A DNA stretch of 64,000 nucleotides from contig OZ034975.1 of NCBI GenBank assembly GCA_964030785.1, positions 14,146,142-14,210,141 of the forward strand, read 5' to 3'. Below the pieces are notes generated by a model. It saw only the letters and a list, made by a program, of their open reading frames with translations. It did not search any database and was not told the origin of the DNA. How positions within the stretch are numbered: the stretch's first letter is position 1; each line of letters starts with the position of its first letter. The position numbers and the translations under genes are program-made. Positions 46,900 to 59,480 of the stretch are shown piece after piece. Source of the stretch: Siderastrea siderea. Its lineage: Eukaryota; Cnidaria; Anthozoa; Scleractinia; Rhizangiidae.

Positions 46900-47118
46900 T
46901 CATGACCCTCTTTCGACAGACACATAAGTGCTTGAGCTCCCGCTGCTGTTATGAGACTGTTCCATGCACACCCTTAGTGTGGTGCGTTTATAGGAGCGGT
47001 TTTTCATGTCAATCGCAATGCAATCTAAATTTGAAACCTCACACGACAAAAATGTCAAAAGCAATAACAAGTGGCTAGATCTCATACAGGAAGCAAATCT
47101 GCCCGCGAATAATTGCAA
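46900..47118 (-). CDS. Possible small secreted peptide or signal-peptide exon
   Basis: The minus-strand frame of 72 codons has Met at 47118 and a second Met at codon 12. From the second Met (MRSSHLLLLLTFLSCEVS) it reads like a classic signal peptide, followed by a short hydrophilic stretch with two N-glycosylation motifs (NRS, NSS). No paralog or further exon was found. Leu-rich frames arise by chance in such DNA, so this is a weak candidate. Confidence 0.22.
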   Translation of the reverse strand: MQLFAGRFASCMRSSHLLLLLTFLSCEVSNLDCIAIDMKNRSYKRTTLRVCMEQSHNSSGSSSTYVSVERGS

Positions 47119-47159
47119 GAATGACAGACGTAACTACAAGTAGCATTTTCCGGCATCAC

Positions 47160-47350
47160 AACCCAGGGGGGTACTCCGAGTTTCAAGTGACGGGGATGAT
47201 CGAATGGGGGCAAAAATCAAAACGCAAAAAAATCCCTAGGGCTTCCAACAAAACCCAAAAAAATCCCTAGACCAAAAATTAACCCCCAGAAAAACCCATA
47301 CCGAATTTCTGAGCCTTAAAAATTTCCAGAAAGGATTAAATGAAGAATAA
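47160..47350. repeat. Dispersed repeat with GGGGGTACTCC end
   Basis: It starts CCCAGGGGGGTACTCCGAGT, like the left end of the element at 48460. It includes the low-complexity AAAAATCCCTAG segments near 47227-47270. It looks like a partial or one-ended copy of a related element. Confidence 0.45.
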
Positions 47351-48457
47351 ATGTTTCCTTCAGAATTAGTCTTGACATTCACTTTCAGGTGGGTCTTAGC
47401 CAAGGATGTATTGATGGTGACAACCCAAACATATGCCTTCGGGGAGATTATTGTTATGACTATCTAAGTTAGGAGGACAAGAATAACTACTGAAGAACAT
47501 GTGTGGGCTAACACTGACTAGCCCTTTTCCTTCGATCACAAGATCAGTGCCATAAGTGGATCCAGGAATTTAGGAACAGGGGGCATTCAGGCTATGGTGT
47601 GTGGGGGCTTGAAAACCGCTACTCCCCACAGTCCCGGAAAACTAAAAACTCCGGGTTTTCTAAGATGCTGTTTTCTGCCCTCTGGGAGCATTTGTCACCA
47701 CAAATTTGAGGCTTAGCGTGAGAGAGTTTGCTATTTTGCTCAATACCATTTGAACGTTTTTAAAAGAAATCCCACACGAAAGGGCACCTGGGAAACAAAA
47801 AGATCCAAGATCCAATCGAACAAGATCCAGCTTCTCAACAACATAATGACTACAATTCTCTACGGAATTAATAACTCGTTGATTCTATACTTAGAATTCA
47901 ATTTGGAAAAACAAACCTCAGGCAAGAGCTGCCAGAAAAATATTCTCTTTATGTAAGTGCCGTTAAAAGTAAATTTTGTCTTAAACGATCGAATTTGTTT
48001 CCCTGGTCCGTGGCAAAATTAGACAAGAAAAATGCATCTCTTCCACGTCCAGCCGCGTAAAGGAATTTAAAAAATGGTCTCTTTTTCTTCATATTCAAAT
48101 CTTCTATGAATTACTATTTACTAATTTACTTATTTGCGCAACCATGTATCATAGCTCAGTACAACGTATTCTAAAATATATTTTGTTCTGTGCTTATATG
48201 TTTCGAATATTCTGATGGTAAATCTATAAATTGTAATTTGTAAATCGTTTTGTCGCGTGTACGTTAGTTCTGTGTTGTAGCAAAGTTGTTAATATGCTAA
48301 TAATTATAAATTGCGAGGTGGGAAATGATAGCCAACTATTGTTGTGTACGCAATTTCTGCAACGTAATTAAGTGTAAATTGCAAGCAATAAAAAAAGAGC
48401 TGCTTTAGAGACTCAACTCAAACCACCAATCATACAGAATTTTGACTCCGTTTTTAA

Positions 48458-48905
48458 CCCGGGGGGGGGGGGTACTCCATCTACTGGGCTATACGGGAAG
48501 GTTCCGCCGGAAAGAGGTGCGTTTTTAAGCGCGCAGTATACTAAAGGGTAGCGTAATTTGTCATTTTAATATATGAAAGGGTACAGAACCCGCTGCAAAG
48601 TGAAAGAGATGACGGCGAAAGTTACGTGTATAAAAGGGTGGCAAATTTTGCCATAAATATCAGCTTGGAGCCTTTAAACAACTGAGCCAGAATTGAGGAC
48701 TGAAAGTCCGGGAAAAATGTAGCGATCGTAAGAAATTCTGTTGTTTTGGCTTATCCTTCAGGTATAGGAAAAGGGTGCAAGTTTGCACCAGGTATATGAA
48801 AGCTAGAGGTGCCATTTTTGTAAAAAAAAATTAGTATATCAAAGGGTAAGGGTTTGCTTCTAGGCGGAGCCTTCCCGTAAAGCACTTAATTGAGTCCCCC
48901 ACCCA
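48458..48905. mobile_element. Non-autonomous element with GGGGGTACTCC inverted ends
   Basis: The left end GGGGGTACTCC, then ACGGGAAGGTTCCGCC, is mirrored at the right by GGCGGAGCCTTCCCGT, then GAGTCCCCC. That gives imperfect inverted repeats of about 45 bp around 360 bp of non-coding sequence with repeated AAAGGGT motifs. No transposase is present. Confidence 0.7.
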
Positions 48906-49439
48906 CCCCATTGGGGCTTGAATAAGAATTGAAGCCGGACCTCATTGAGAAAAGGGAAGCCTTTATAAGGGTTAAGTTGCAAAACAAATTTAGTGAGAAG
49001 CGATAGGTATCAACAGGGAGTAACCGACCTTAAGAAAACAATAGTTTCAGGCCTGGGATAAATGAATGCTTGGTGAGTGTTTAGGCACAAGCCCTTAGGC
49101 TCAGCAAGAAATCCAAATTTTCGCGTACGTTCCGGGTAGGTGCATGCAATTTACGGGTGCATGAATCCCTATAAAATACTGAACGGGATGTTAAAAAAAA
49201 GTGCTGAAGAATGTGTGAGGGCGTCGCTTCTTGCTTTGGTGGAACCCCCGAAACAACGAGGCACCAAGGGACTGGGAAAATGTGTTAGTTATAACAGGGG
49301 TTCGTTATATAGGGGTTGTTTTCCATATATTTTACTATTACTGGGCTGAAGAACATCGTTCGTTATCGGTACCAGCTCCTTCGTTATATAGAGGTTCGTG
49401 AGATCGGGGTTCCACTGTACTAGAGTCCTTACGGCCACT

Positions 49440-50720
49440 CCTTACGGAGTATCCCATTGTTGATTAAAAAAGCAACCATTCCGTTTTTTTTTCTTTTAAG
49501 AAACCAATGTTATCTCAAAAGTAGACGTTTATACAGCCTCGTGATCTTAGAAACTCTAAGCGTACATGCTTATTACCAGCATTTCCTGCTCGCCACAAAA
49601 TGAAAACAAAAATTAAACTACTTAACAAGCTAGCAGATGCTTTTTTCTAAGATTACAGTCTTCACTCAACTGCTAATAATGGAAATAGAGAGAGCTTACC
49701 GTACAAACAGACAATACACAGTAATCAAACTCTAAGCCGGGACGGATCAAGGGGCGTTGTAAGAGGTTTGGTCAAACTATAAACAGAGTTCTAATCACCT
49801 TCAGGTTGGCAATTTTCGCAAACATATGGAGATATAATTAGCTCAGTCAGAAAATAGCCCTCTGGACTGAATCAAAATACGCTCTTGTCATGCACATTTT
49901 AAACGAGTCGTCCATCCGGCAAAACATCACGTACACTTTCAATTAACACCTTCCAGTTCAAAACTCCACTTCGATGGTGGGAGGAGGGGGGATCCCATAT
50001 ATCCCATATATGAGCTATGTGGGTATGTGTGGCTGTGAAGTGTATGGTTTTCAAGCAGTTTAGTCTAAGGTAGGGTATAGAAATCAGAACGTTTTGGCAT
50101 AGAATAGGAAGCCAGGGATTGATACTCGGGGATTTTGGAATACGGGGTAGGGATTTTTTATGTCTAGTCTTGAATAGGATCCCCAAAAATGGTCTGGAGT
50201 AGTGTACGGACCTCAGAGTTGAAGCGGCACATCCTTATCCAAACATTTACAGGGTACCTCCTTCCCCCTACCCCCCCCCCCCCCCTCCTTCCCTCTCCAT
50301 CGGGCCTCACACACTACCTTTATACCACGCTGATGGTGCTTGTAGACCTCAATTATGCAAAAGGCATGGATGCGTTTTCCGTTTCATTACATATATAAGT
50401 TTTGATGTAAAGTTATTTAATTTTAAAATGACAGCTCACAGCATTCGCATAGGCTTCGGCTCAAACTGATCCGACGTCATACAACAATGTTGAATACAAC
50501 ACAATTAAATATCTTACAGCAATCAAACTTTGTTAATATCAGACATCCCTGAGAACCATCAAACGTCATTCAAATTCAGTAAATGAAAACGTTGAATCCG
50601 TTTGGCTAGAGCATAAAAGCACCACCAATCCCCGGCGCAGCCAGTATCCAACCCCTTGACCAACGTTTATCGAACACGGAACAGCAATAACCACAACAAC
50701 AACCCTAATTGGTGTTCCAA
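49440..50720 (+). repeat. Diverged long repeat, copy 1 of 3
   Basis: This block shares an ordered set of segments with 52600-53400 and 58540-59480. They are an AATGTTAT and TAGACGTTTA stretch, CAGCATTTCCTGC, GGATCAAGGGGCGTT then GGTTTGGTCAAACTATAAAC, GCTCTTGTCATGC, and a CCCCGGCGCAGCC, then AACAGCAATAA segment at the end. No coding signature is shared. It may be an old tandem duplication or a large non-coding transposon family. Confidence 0.7.
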
Positions 50721-51460
50721 TGTGGTTGTTTCATCGGTCTAACTAGCACAGAAAGGGCATTTTTGACAAGGTCTGCTTCAGAAACAGTCGTTCAAAAAGA
50801 AGGTACAAGTTAGTTCTGCGAACACTGTACGTTGCAAATGATATGTTTTGTTACCAGCGATGCAGACTAATCATGTTTTCGGAGATTAGGCCGGAGTGTT
50901 CGTGGATGATCACAACATTTTCGCATTTACGGCCTGACTAACTGGCTAGTTTTATTAGGGGGATTAGCTAAAACCCAAGGGAATGAGTACATTTTCATTT
51001 TTTTTTTTATTTTACCATCCATTTGCCTTTATGAAGTAACCTTTGCAGAACGAAAATCAACCAACAAGATTTGTTTAGGTAATATTAAACAGTCACTGGT
51101 GTCTTTACAGGGAAATAAATGGAGACTTAATAAAGAAATACAAGTGTTTGGTAATACAAGCACCAAATAGACCGCTATCCATACGAGAGGACTTTAGGTG
51201 TCTACCAATTAATTATCAGCTCCTAATTTAACCAGCAACAGCTTCTATGGGTGCAAATCCGCCTTGGAACTATTGCAAGTGTGAAAGATGCAAGTGCAAG
51301 ATACGAACCCAGCCGGGAAGTTAGTCTCACCATGACACTGTGCCATTTCTCCAAAAGGTCCCCCCCCCCCCCCCCAATTCACTAGAAATTTAAATGGAAG
51401 ACAGCTAAGAAAATAGGAGCAAAGGTTTAGTAAAAGTTAAGACCAAGAAAATAAGATGAA

Positions 51461-51462
<2 letters not shown>

Positions 51463-51493
<31 letters not shown>
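51463..51493. repeat. (AAC)n microsatellite
   Basis: About ten AAC trinucleotides in a gene-free region. Confidence 0.93.
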
Positions 51494-51683
51494 CTACTCT
51501 TACTACGTATATGATGTAGAATTGTCTGCTCGACGCTTACAAAAATAGTCAGTTAGTTTTCAATACGCTACTTGGGAAGGATTAATTTCTTCAGATAATT
51601 ACAAGATGCAACACACGACCTACTTTTTCCTATAAACAACTTTCAGCTAAGATAGTTTGCCTAAGAAGGCTCAGCAAGTGTTG

Positions 51684-51999
51684 CGTTGTTTTGTGTTGTG
51701 TTGTGCTGTGCTGTGCTGTGCTGTACTGTGCTGTGCTGTGCTGTGGTGTGCTGTACTGTGCTGTACTGTGCTGTGCTGTCCTGTGCTGTCCTGTCCTGTC
51801 CTGTGTTGCTGTGTTGTGTTGTTGTGTTGTTGTGTTGTTGTGTTGTTGTGTTGTTGTGTTGTGTTGTGTTGTGTTGTGTTGTGTTGTGTTGTGTTGTGTT
51901 GTGTTGTGTTGTGTTGTGTTGTGTTGTGTTGTGTTGTTGTGTTGTGTTGTCTTGTGTTGTGTTGTATTGTGTTGTGTTGTGTTGTGTTGTGTCAAGTCT
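51684..51999. repeat. TTGTG/CTGTG pentanucleotide microsatellite
   Basis: The array runs over about 315 bases, starting with CTGTG-type units and ending in nearly pure TTGTG units. It opens Cys/Val/Leu-repeat frames on the plus strand in all three frames and Thr/Gln/His/Asn repeats on the minus strand, none of which are genes. Confidence 0.96.
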
Positions 52000-52599
52000 T
52001 TATTGAACAATATGCGCTTGTTGTTGCTCGGACGTAATTTTTAAGCCCTGGTCCATTCTCGTTCCCAGAGCCCGCGACGAGAATGGCCCTGGTCGAACCG
52101 CGTTTACCGTGGTCTGTGGGTAAAGATACGAAGGTATCCGACCCAGGCAAAAGATATTTTATCCCTACTGACTGCTGAAGACTTAATTCTTCTATTCTAT
52201 CAAACTAACTCAATCCTCGAAATAGATTCTCGTCTAACGCAGATTCGCACTCAGTACTCAAACTCGCACACTTAAGAGGCCATTTTGCTTTGGTACAGTG
52301 GGCTCAATTTTGACCTTCGGTTTATCGACAAAACAAATGCGTGCAGGAAAAAAGAAACCAGTTTGACAATAGAAAACCGGATTGACTAGTCTTTTGGTTA
52401 GGGCTGCGGCGTTTCTGCAGAGTCTTTCTTTTCTCTCGCAGAAAGGCTCTGCTAGCAGGGTAGGAGGTCCTATAAGATGGGTATCAAACCTGCAATGTCA
52501 CCATTTGACAATGCTTGACAATGCCTCATGAGAAAAGCCTCCATTTTGCAAGACTAACACAGCTTTTGCTGAAGAGTGTGTGAGGGCGCTCGATTCTTT

Positions 52600-53400
52600 T
52601 AGAGAATGCCACACACGATGTTTTTCTTTCATTTGACAAACAAATGTTATGCACAGACGTAGACGTTTAGACAACCTCGTAACCTTGGAAATCCTCTGGG
52701 AAATCCTTATACATAATCAATTTATTGCATAATCATTTCCTGCCCTCCAAAGAATTAAAGAATAAAATTAGCTGGATCCTAACATGCAACTGTAGTTTCC
52801 TGGTCTAGACTAAACTTAAACATCGAAAGGAAAACGTTCTTAGCGCAATCAGGATATAGGATATATAGGATATATAACACAGGCTCCAGACGTCTGCCGA
52901 TGTTTCCTCTTAAAACTTGAGTTGTTTGATCACACACTAAACCTGGGCGCATCTGGGGGCGTTATGGGGGTTTGGTCAAACTATAAACAAAATTGTAATC
53001 AATTTGGCACTTTCCTTTTCCTGTAACGTGAACGTAATTAGCTTAGACAGAAAATAGCACCTTGGAATGAATACAAACTTTTGAACACGCTCTTATCATG
53101 CCATTTTATAAGTCGTTCAGAAATCGCACAGAATGAGGAAACCGATTCGATTTATGTACACCTCATGTTTTCATCAGGGCCTCCCAGTCCTATTCTCAAC
53201 ACTTCATACCACGCCGGCCGATGCCTTTTTAAACCTAAAATAATGCAAGAGCATATAGTAATCAATTCGCAACAACCGCATATAAGCGCGACTCATCCCC
53301 GGCACCGCCCACATTCAACCTTTTGACCGAGCACGTAACAGCAACAACAATAACCCTAATGTTCTTGTGTGGTCTTTAACAGCATTTTTGACGACAGCTT
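52600..53400 (+). repeat. Diverged long repeat, copy 2 of 3
   Basis: This copy follows the same order as copy 1: ACAAATGTTATGCACAGACG at about 52640, CATTTCCTGCCCTCC at 52733, GGGCGTTATGGGGGTTTGGT at 52958, a TCTTATCATGC segment at 53091, and the CCCCGGCACCGCCCACA segment near 53296. Copies 2 and 3 also share the flank TAAACAACTTTCAGCTAAGA (about 51632 and 58320), which extends their match to the left. Confidence 0.7.
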
Positions 53401-54156
53401 CTGCTTCAAAAACAATCGTTGATAAAGAAAGTGCTTGTTAACGTTCATGAAAACATTGCAGCAATGCTGAGAAATTTTTGCAAAGACTAAGACGGAGTCT
53501 GACGTCGTGAATGATCGGAAGATTTTGGCATTTTCGGCGGACAAACTTATACTTCTCTGAGGCTAATTTGCTCAAAACCAGGACAATGAGCAGAGAGCTA
53601 GCCTTCCTATGTTTCCTTAATGTGTGTAACTTCATTAAGTACGCTTTCTTTGTTGGGCGAAAATGAAGCAATAAAATTTGTGAGGGTATTGATGAACTGT
53701 CGTTGATGTCTTAACCCTTTCCCGCCCGCCTTTTTTACTCAAAAAACGCCTTTTTTACCGTTAAAGCAGTTTTTTAAGTGCTGTGTTGGAAAATGCCCCT
53801 AAACCTTGCTACAAACGCGTTTTCTTACACTTTAACTAGATTTTGAGTCAGCTTCTGTTGTAAATTGTACAATATTTTGCTTTCACGCATGCGCATAAGC
53901 CAAAATAAGACTCTTGGCGGGAGAGAGTTAAGGGAGGTGTCGGGTTGAATTGTTATGAAATAGAAGGAGGTTTTAGAAAGAACTAAACGTGACGAAATAA
54001 CTAATGCAATCTACGCGGACTTCAAGTTGTTTTGGTGTTCGTCTATTAACTGTAAGTTCCAAGTTTTAACAATAACAACAACAAGAACAACAAGTACGAC
54101 AAGTGAACCATGTGATCGAGCTTGACTAGGTCTTGGGAAGCTAATTAGCCGGGGAA
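53401..54156. other. Intergenic stretch
   Basis: Short minus-strand frames (53438-53671) have no domain. A TTAACCCTTTCCCGCC and GGGAGAGAGTTAA pair near 53711 and 53919 forms the imperfect inverted ends of a possible small element of about 220 bp. Confidence 0.35.
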
Positions 54157-54408
54157 CAATCCACCGTACCGAAAAAGATGGCGACTAGTACATTTACCCA
54201 CAGTTCTTAGCGAACAAGAACCCTAAAAACGCTCATAAAAACGCAAAGAAAAGTTCCAAAAACTTCAAACTTAGCATACGGAATGTTGCTAGCACAGGGA
54301 CAAATTTGTGCAAAAAATGTGGATTTTTAGGAGCTTATTGGCTGTGTTAGGTTCGCATGGTATTGTGGTAAAATGTACAGCCGCCATCTTTTTCCGTACG
54401 GTGGATTG
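54157..54408. mobile_element. MITE with 26-bp inverted ends
   Basis: CAATCCACCGTACCGAAAAA then GATGGCG on the left is mirrored by CGCCATC then TTTTTCCGTACGGTGGATTG on the right, enclosing about 200 bases without coding capacity. The flanking target duplication is not clear. Confidence 0.82.
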
Positions 54409-57400
54409 CAAAAGTCAGAGATGACAAGTGCAAGATAACAAGATAACAAACTTAGACGGGTTTCGAGGGTGGGATCTCCGAAAACTTCCGTTCGCAACTG
54501 GGTTTAGGAAAGTGAATATAAATAGGCATCGTCATTGGTTTTTTTGCTACCAATATACTCGTTGCTAAATAGCCGTTATGCTGGAACGCGAAATTTCCCG
54601 TCGATAAAAGTCTTGCATTTCATTTAGTCTTACTTGTGAAATGATACGGTTGTCCAAGAATGCGGAAGATATGCCTCATCAGTTGATGGTTTTCTCAGTA
54701 ATGTCCGTCCACCTAAAATACAAAGAGAACAGAAAAACGATATTTCAGTATTTCTGCAACCGTTTCATAAATCGTTTCAATCCTCGCCTAGAAAGTGGTT
54801 CTAAGTTTATGTCTTTGGACGCAATCCACAGTTGTGGTAATTAAAATCAAAGCAATCGCAGTTTGCTTTCGTGTAGTACTGTTAATTATGCTGCACGATG
54901 AAATCCAAACACGTACAAGCTATTCAAATTTGAGCTACTTCTGAGCAGTACTTCCTTCACTACTTATTAACATTCGTTACACAAGGCAACTTTATCTAGG
55001 TAAACATGAGCTATCCCTGGGAAAAGTTGCGTTTTCCCTTGTGGCCGATTTTACCCTAAGAGAATTTACCCTTGTGAAGCGACCGCAAACAGTAGAAAAT
55101 GCCCAAAATAAAACCTTAGATAGATTGAAGGGTCGTTCATTTTCCCCAGTTAAACCTATCAATGAAAAGAAAACTTTTGGACACCGCACGTGCAGTGCCT
55201 GACAATCTACGAGACCTAATTTGCAACCATCGCACCCGTGCGCAAGGTTAAAGATGAATTCGTTTTGAACAATGCAAGGAACACTGATTTTTAACCCAAT
55301 TGTGAGATTTACAGAACGTTTGTCTCATGCATACCGTCTCAGGAAATGCAAAAACAGACATCGAATCCGTTGGACACGATTTCTTCGACTTCCTATCCTA
55401 CGGTTGATAAAGAAAGACACCACATTTGAAAGATCTTAGCGTCGATGTGTGTAATCTCGACTACCCAAGTAAATTAAAAACCTCTGCTATTTTACCAAGG
55501 GGAAATTACATTGGGGAAATCAGGTTACTTGATTACCGTAACCATAGCTATTCTAAATGAGGTGATTCAATGAGCTCTGTCAATGAGGTCCTACAGCGAC
55601 AGTCCGTGGCCATTCAAGTGAACGCATTTTGGTTCGCTGTGCGTTCTGTCTGTAAAAAAAACCTTTGACATTGGACGAATTAAAAGGCAAGTGATCTACC
55701 AACCGTTGGTGAAGGGAGGATTGAGTTTTCCCTGTTTTAAACGGCTGTAAACGCCCTGCGCCTTTCCTCGATTGGAAGAATGATGATAATTGGAAGACAA
55801 TTCCTAATCATTACCTTGAGAAGCACGGCGGTCTTTCTTTTCTCCTTAAGTGTAATTATGACATTAAATACTTGAATAACTGACAGCCCAGATTTTACCG
55901 TAAACTTCTCGGATATTTTCATGAGCTACCTTTAGTAATTATGAGTCCCTTTATTTAAAAGGGAATCTATCTTATGGAACAATAAGGAGATCCGTATTGA
56001 CAAGAAGCCAGTGTTCTGGAAATCTTGGTATGATAAATAAAGTCTTCGCTATTAAGGTCTTGCTTACTGATTGAGAAGACTCCTCTCTTTCAATCAGTTT
56101 AAAGAATATATATACCTCTTATTAGCCGAGTTTCATGTCCGTATTGTAAGTCACGGACCGAGCGCAAAGCGCGCGGGCCGTAAATCAAGTGAAAAACAAA
56201 GACGATCCCTAATTTACAGTACGCACGAAGAATACGAGGCTTATAAGATATTTAATATATCTCTTTAATCGGAGAAAAGTCAAAAGTTGAACAGGTTAAT
56301 TTGACTGAAGTGTCAAGGAAATGAAACGCACGAATTTCACTGGCTTTTGAAAATCGTTGCTCGTCTTCGACGTGAACTGGTGTCACTGAATGAAAACTTT
56401 ATTCTCTGAAAAAAATGTTTTTCGTCCGGAACATATCCAAAAAGCAAGATTAATTTAGTTGGAAAGAGTTCTTGATTACTGACAGGGACAAACAAGAAGA
56501 AATCTCGTCACGATAAAATTGTGCAGCGTTGAAGTTGTGTTTGTCAACGTGAAAAAGTGGCGGCATTCAGCCAACAACAGATGGATAAAGAAACTTTCAA
56601 ACAACAAAGAAAATAGTGGAAGGAAACTCGACCAAACCTACTTCCATGTGCCCTTGGCTCTCAGTTGTGCACAGGTTGTTTTTCGAGCACACTATATGCT
56701 GGAAGCTGAACATCAACGAGTTGCGTAAGAAATTATGAATTGTTTATCGAAAACTCCGCTTGCATGCCTACCGCAATTAGTTCTTGAGGGAAAAATCATC
56801 CAGCCATTGCCAATCCTTCGGAATTTGCTGTTGCTAGTGCACACAAAATTACCTCCGATAACAAGATGTGGCAGTTTTCGTTTAAATTGCTTCACCGGGT
56901 CCTCGTGACCAAAAACGAACTAAAAATCTTTGGAATTGCAAGTGATTGAAAATGTGTAATGTGCAACGAAATGGACTTCATATAGCACACCTTCTTAGAT
57001 TGTCCGGAATTTTTAAAACTTTTAGCCACCTCTTTACAATGGTTCAACAAAGAAAAAAAAACAGTTCAAAAAACATTGCGCCTCCTCCTATTACACGTCA
57101 AACATTAATTTGCATCTGCAAAGCTTCACAAACATCAGTAAACTGTTATGAATTTTTTTCATGAATTAACTTTACGGCTTAAAGTTGAAAAACTTCGCTA
57201 GTATTGACCCGCTACTTCGAAAACTTTAATCTCGCTCTACTCTTAAGCTTCTCTACAGCTCTCTTTTTGCCTTTGATTTACTCCTTGTTGTAATCTCTCT
57301 ACTTTTTCTTTCGCTTTTTTGTAAATTACCACTTTTAAAAACTTAATCCAGCATACGACAGCAAAAGAATAAGAACGGCTATAAATCCCGAGAAATGTAA

Positions 57401-58539
57401 TTTCTGGCGTTTCAGTAACGTAGGCAACGAATTAGACAAATTAATATTTCGACGTCACAGGAACAGCAGGGCAGGGGCTAGGCACTATTGTTGTAGTGCA
57501 TTGTGGGTACCGTCCTTCGTTATAAACGAAGTATCGCACGTGGTTAGTCATTCTAGGCCTGCACCACTCGGCTTTAGTTGTTTTCAAATTTTTTCTTATG
57601 CTATCACTTACTGCATAAGAACTTCAGCACATATTGTACTTACTGTACAGCACTATATAGGACCTCGTAGGATGGACTGTAGAGTTTGAGCTTTGGATCC
57701 TACCCAGATTTCCTGCCACAAATTTTTTTTTTCCCTAAAGGGTTTTTTTGGGGGTGACAGGTTTTTACTGGCCTTCGTTTAACCACAGTTTTTCTTTCTA
57801 TGTGAGTGGTTGCTCAGCTCTGGTTCGTCATTATTTTATCTATATCGTATTATTTTATGGATTTTGACTAAACTTATATTGTACATCTGTATTACTGTAC
57901 TCACATTATTGTAAATGTGTTTGGAAGTGCCGTTGGTGTTCGGCCGAAATGCATCAAAATAAATCTATTGGAACGTATGCTGTGTAGGGGAGTTGAAATT
58001 GTAATTTAACGATTCAGGTATTAAAATTTAAAATTAAAAAAAATCCAGAGAAGAGCCCTTAGAGAAAGCTATTCTGCAACCCAAAAACATTTGAGAGGAG
58101 GGAAAGCATCAAAAAGTGGTTATAGGGATAAGGGATGACCCAGTTTTAGAAAGCAATAGTTTCAGTGATGGAAGCATGCTTGATGACTATTTGGGCTAAA
58201 AACAGGTTCAACAGGTTCGTATACAACGAATAAAGAAAATTGGTCAAATACGTGTCAAGACGTTCGGAATGTTGTCTGCAAATATTTACAAACTGCAACA
58301 GAGGATCTATTTTTCCCTGTAAACAACTTTCAGCTAAGATAGTTAGTCGTCAGAAGACTTAGGCTCAGTAGGTTTGTGTGGTTTGTCTCAGTGCGTTTAA
58401 AAAGTTTCATAAAAAGTGGTCCACTGGTTGAGACAAATGAGACAAACCACCCAACCTGAAAGTGTTCTTGTTAAAGAGTGTGTGCTTATTGCTTCTATAG
58501 TCTTTACGCCATTTTTTTCAAGTATTCTTTGTTTTATTT
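54409..58539. other. Gene-poor stretch
   Basis: I examined the short frames here (for example 56071-56268, 56519-56728 and 56946-57164) and see no conserved domain, signal peptide with splice support, or paralog. The stretch ending AAATGCATCAAAATAAATC near 57948-57966 looks like the 3' end of a dispersed repeat. Confidence 0.4.
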
Positions 58540-59480
58540 AAGAGTAGCCTTTTTATTCTTTATTTGAGAAACAAATGTTATGCACAGAGGTAGACATTTA
58601 TTTAGACAACCTCCGCAACCTTATAACCTTGCAATTCTTGCGGAAATGCCTTTAATATAAGTATTTCCTGCACTCGACAGAATTGAAATCTGAAATAGCT
58701 GCGTAAGTAAATAGTTCCCGCTATGTACTGTCTAAAGCCAAACTTCAAGACCATTCTTAACACAGTCAAGGAAAGCAAAACAACTGTTGGACATAACGGC
58801 TTAGGACAGCAGCATGTTGGAAATAGAGACACGTACCGTATAAACTGGAAACAGACAGTGTTTTCTAACAAAACTCGAGTTGTTTGATCTATATAGTGAT
58901 GAACTCTCCGCCGGTGTGGATCAAGGGGCGTTATAGGGGGTTTGGTTAAACTGTAAACAAAATTCTAATGGACTTGGCACTTCCTGTACTCCACAAATGG
59001 AAATGTAATTACCTTCAGAGGTCACTTAAAAGCTTCCTGGCCTAGATCCAAACTTAAAAATACGCCTTCATCATGCAATTCTGTTTTTTTTTTAATAAGG
59101 CTGCAAGAAATCGTTTGTCAGCTCTAAAATCTACCGGCTTCGTTTCAGCTACTAGACTGTTCATTACTTAAACGGGACGTTAAAAGGAATCACATTTATG
59201 TACGATAAAATATTGCATGCTACCATCCGGATTCCGTACTTCATGATCTCACTAACTCTGTGAGGCGCCGGCCAGTGCCATTAAACCTCAATAACACAAG
59301 TGCATAAATGCGTCTTATATTTCTTTTTTAGAGGATCTAAATTACCGTAGAAATGTCAATCATTTTACGGCAACCTCATAAAAAGGTGACCCATCCCCCG
59401 GCGCAGCCCACACCAAACCCTTCGGTCGACCACGTAACAGCAATAAGAGCAACATCCCTTTTTGTTCCGGTGTAATCCTC
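58540..59480 (+). repeat. Diverged long repeat, copy 3 of 3
   Basis: It contains ACAAATGTTATGCACAGAGG at about 58571, AGTATTTCCTGCACTCGACA at 58660, GGATCAAGGGGCGTTATAGG at 58918, a TTCATCATGC segment at 59067, and a CCCCGGCGCAGCCCACACC segment near 59396. Two extra short copies of the GGATCTAGGGGCGT, then GGAGGTTTG core occur at about 59997 and 60118, which points to a local array of this core. Confidence 0.7.

Noticed and set aside
51630..52044. Long Cys/Val and Thr/Gln/His open frames on both strands
   Set aside because: They are generated by the TTGTG pentanucleotide array and are open in all plus-strand frames because the motif lacks stop codons.
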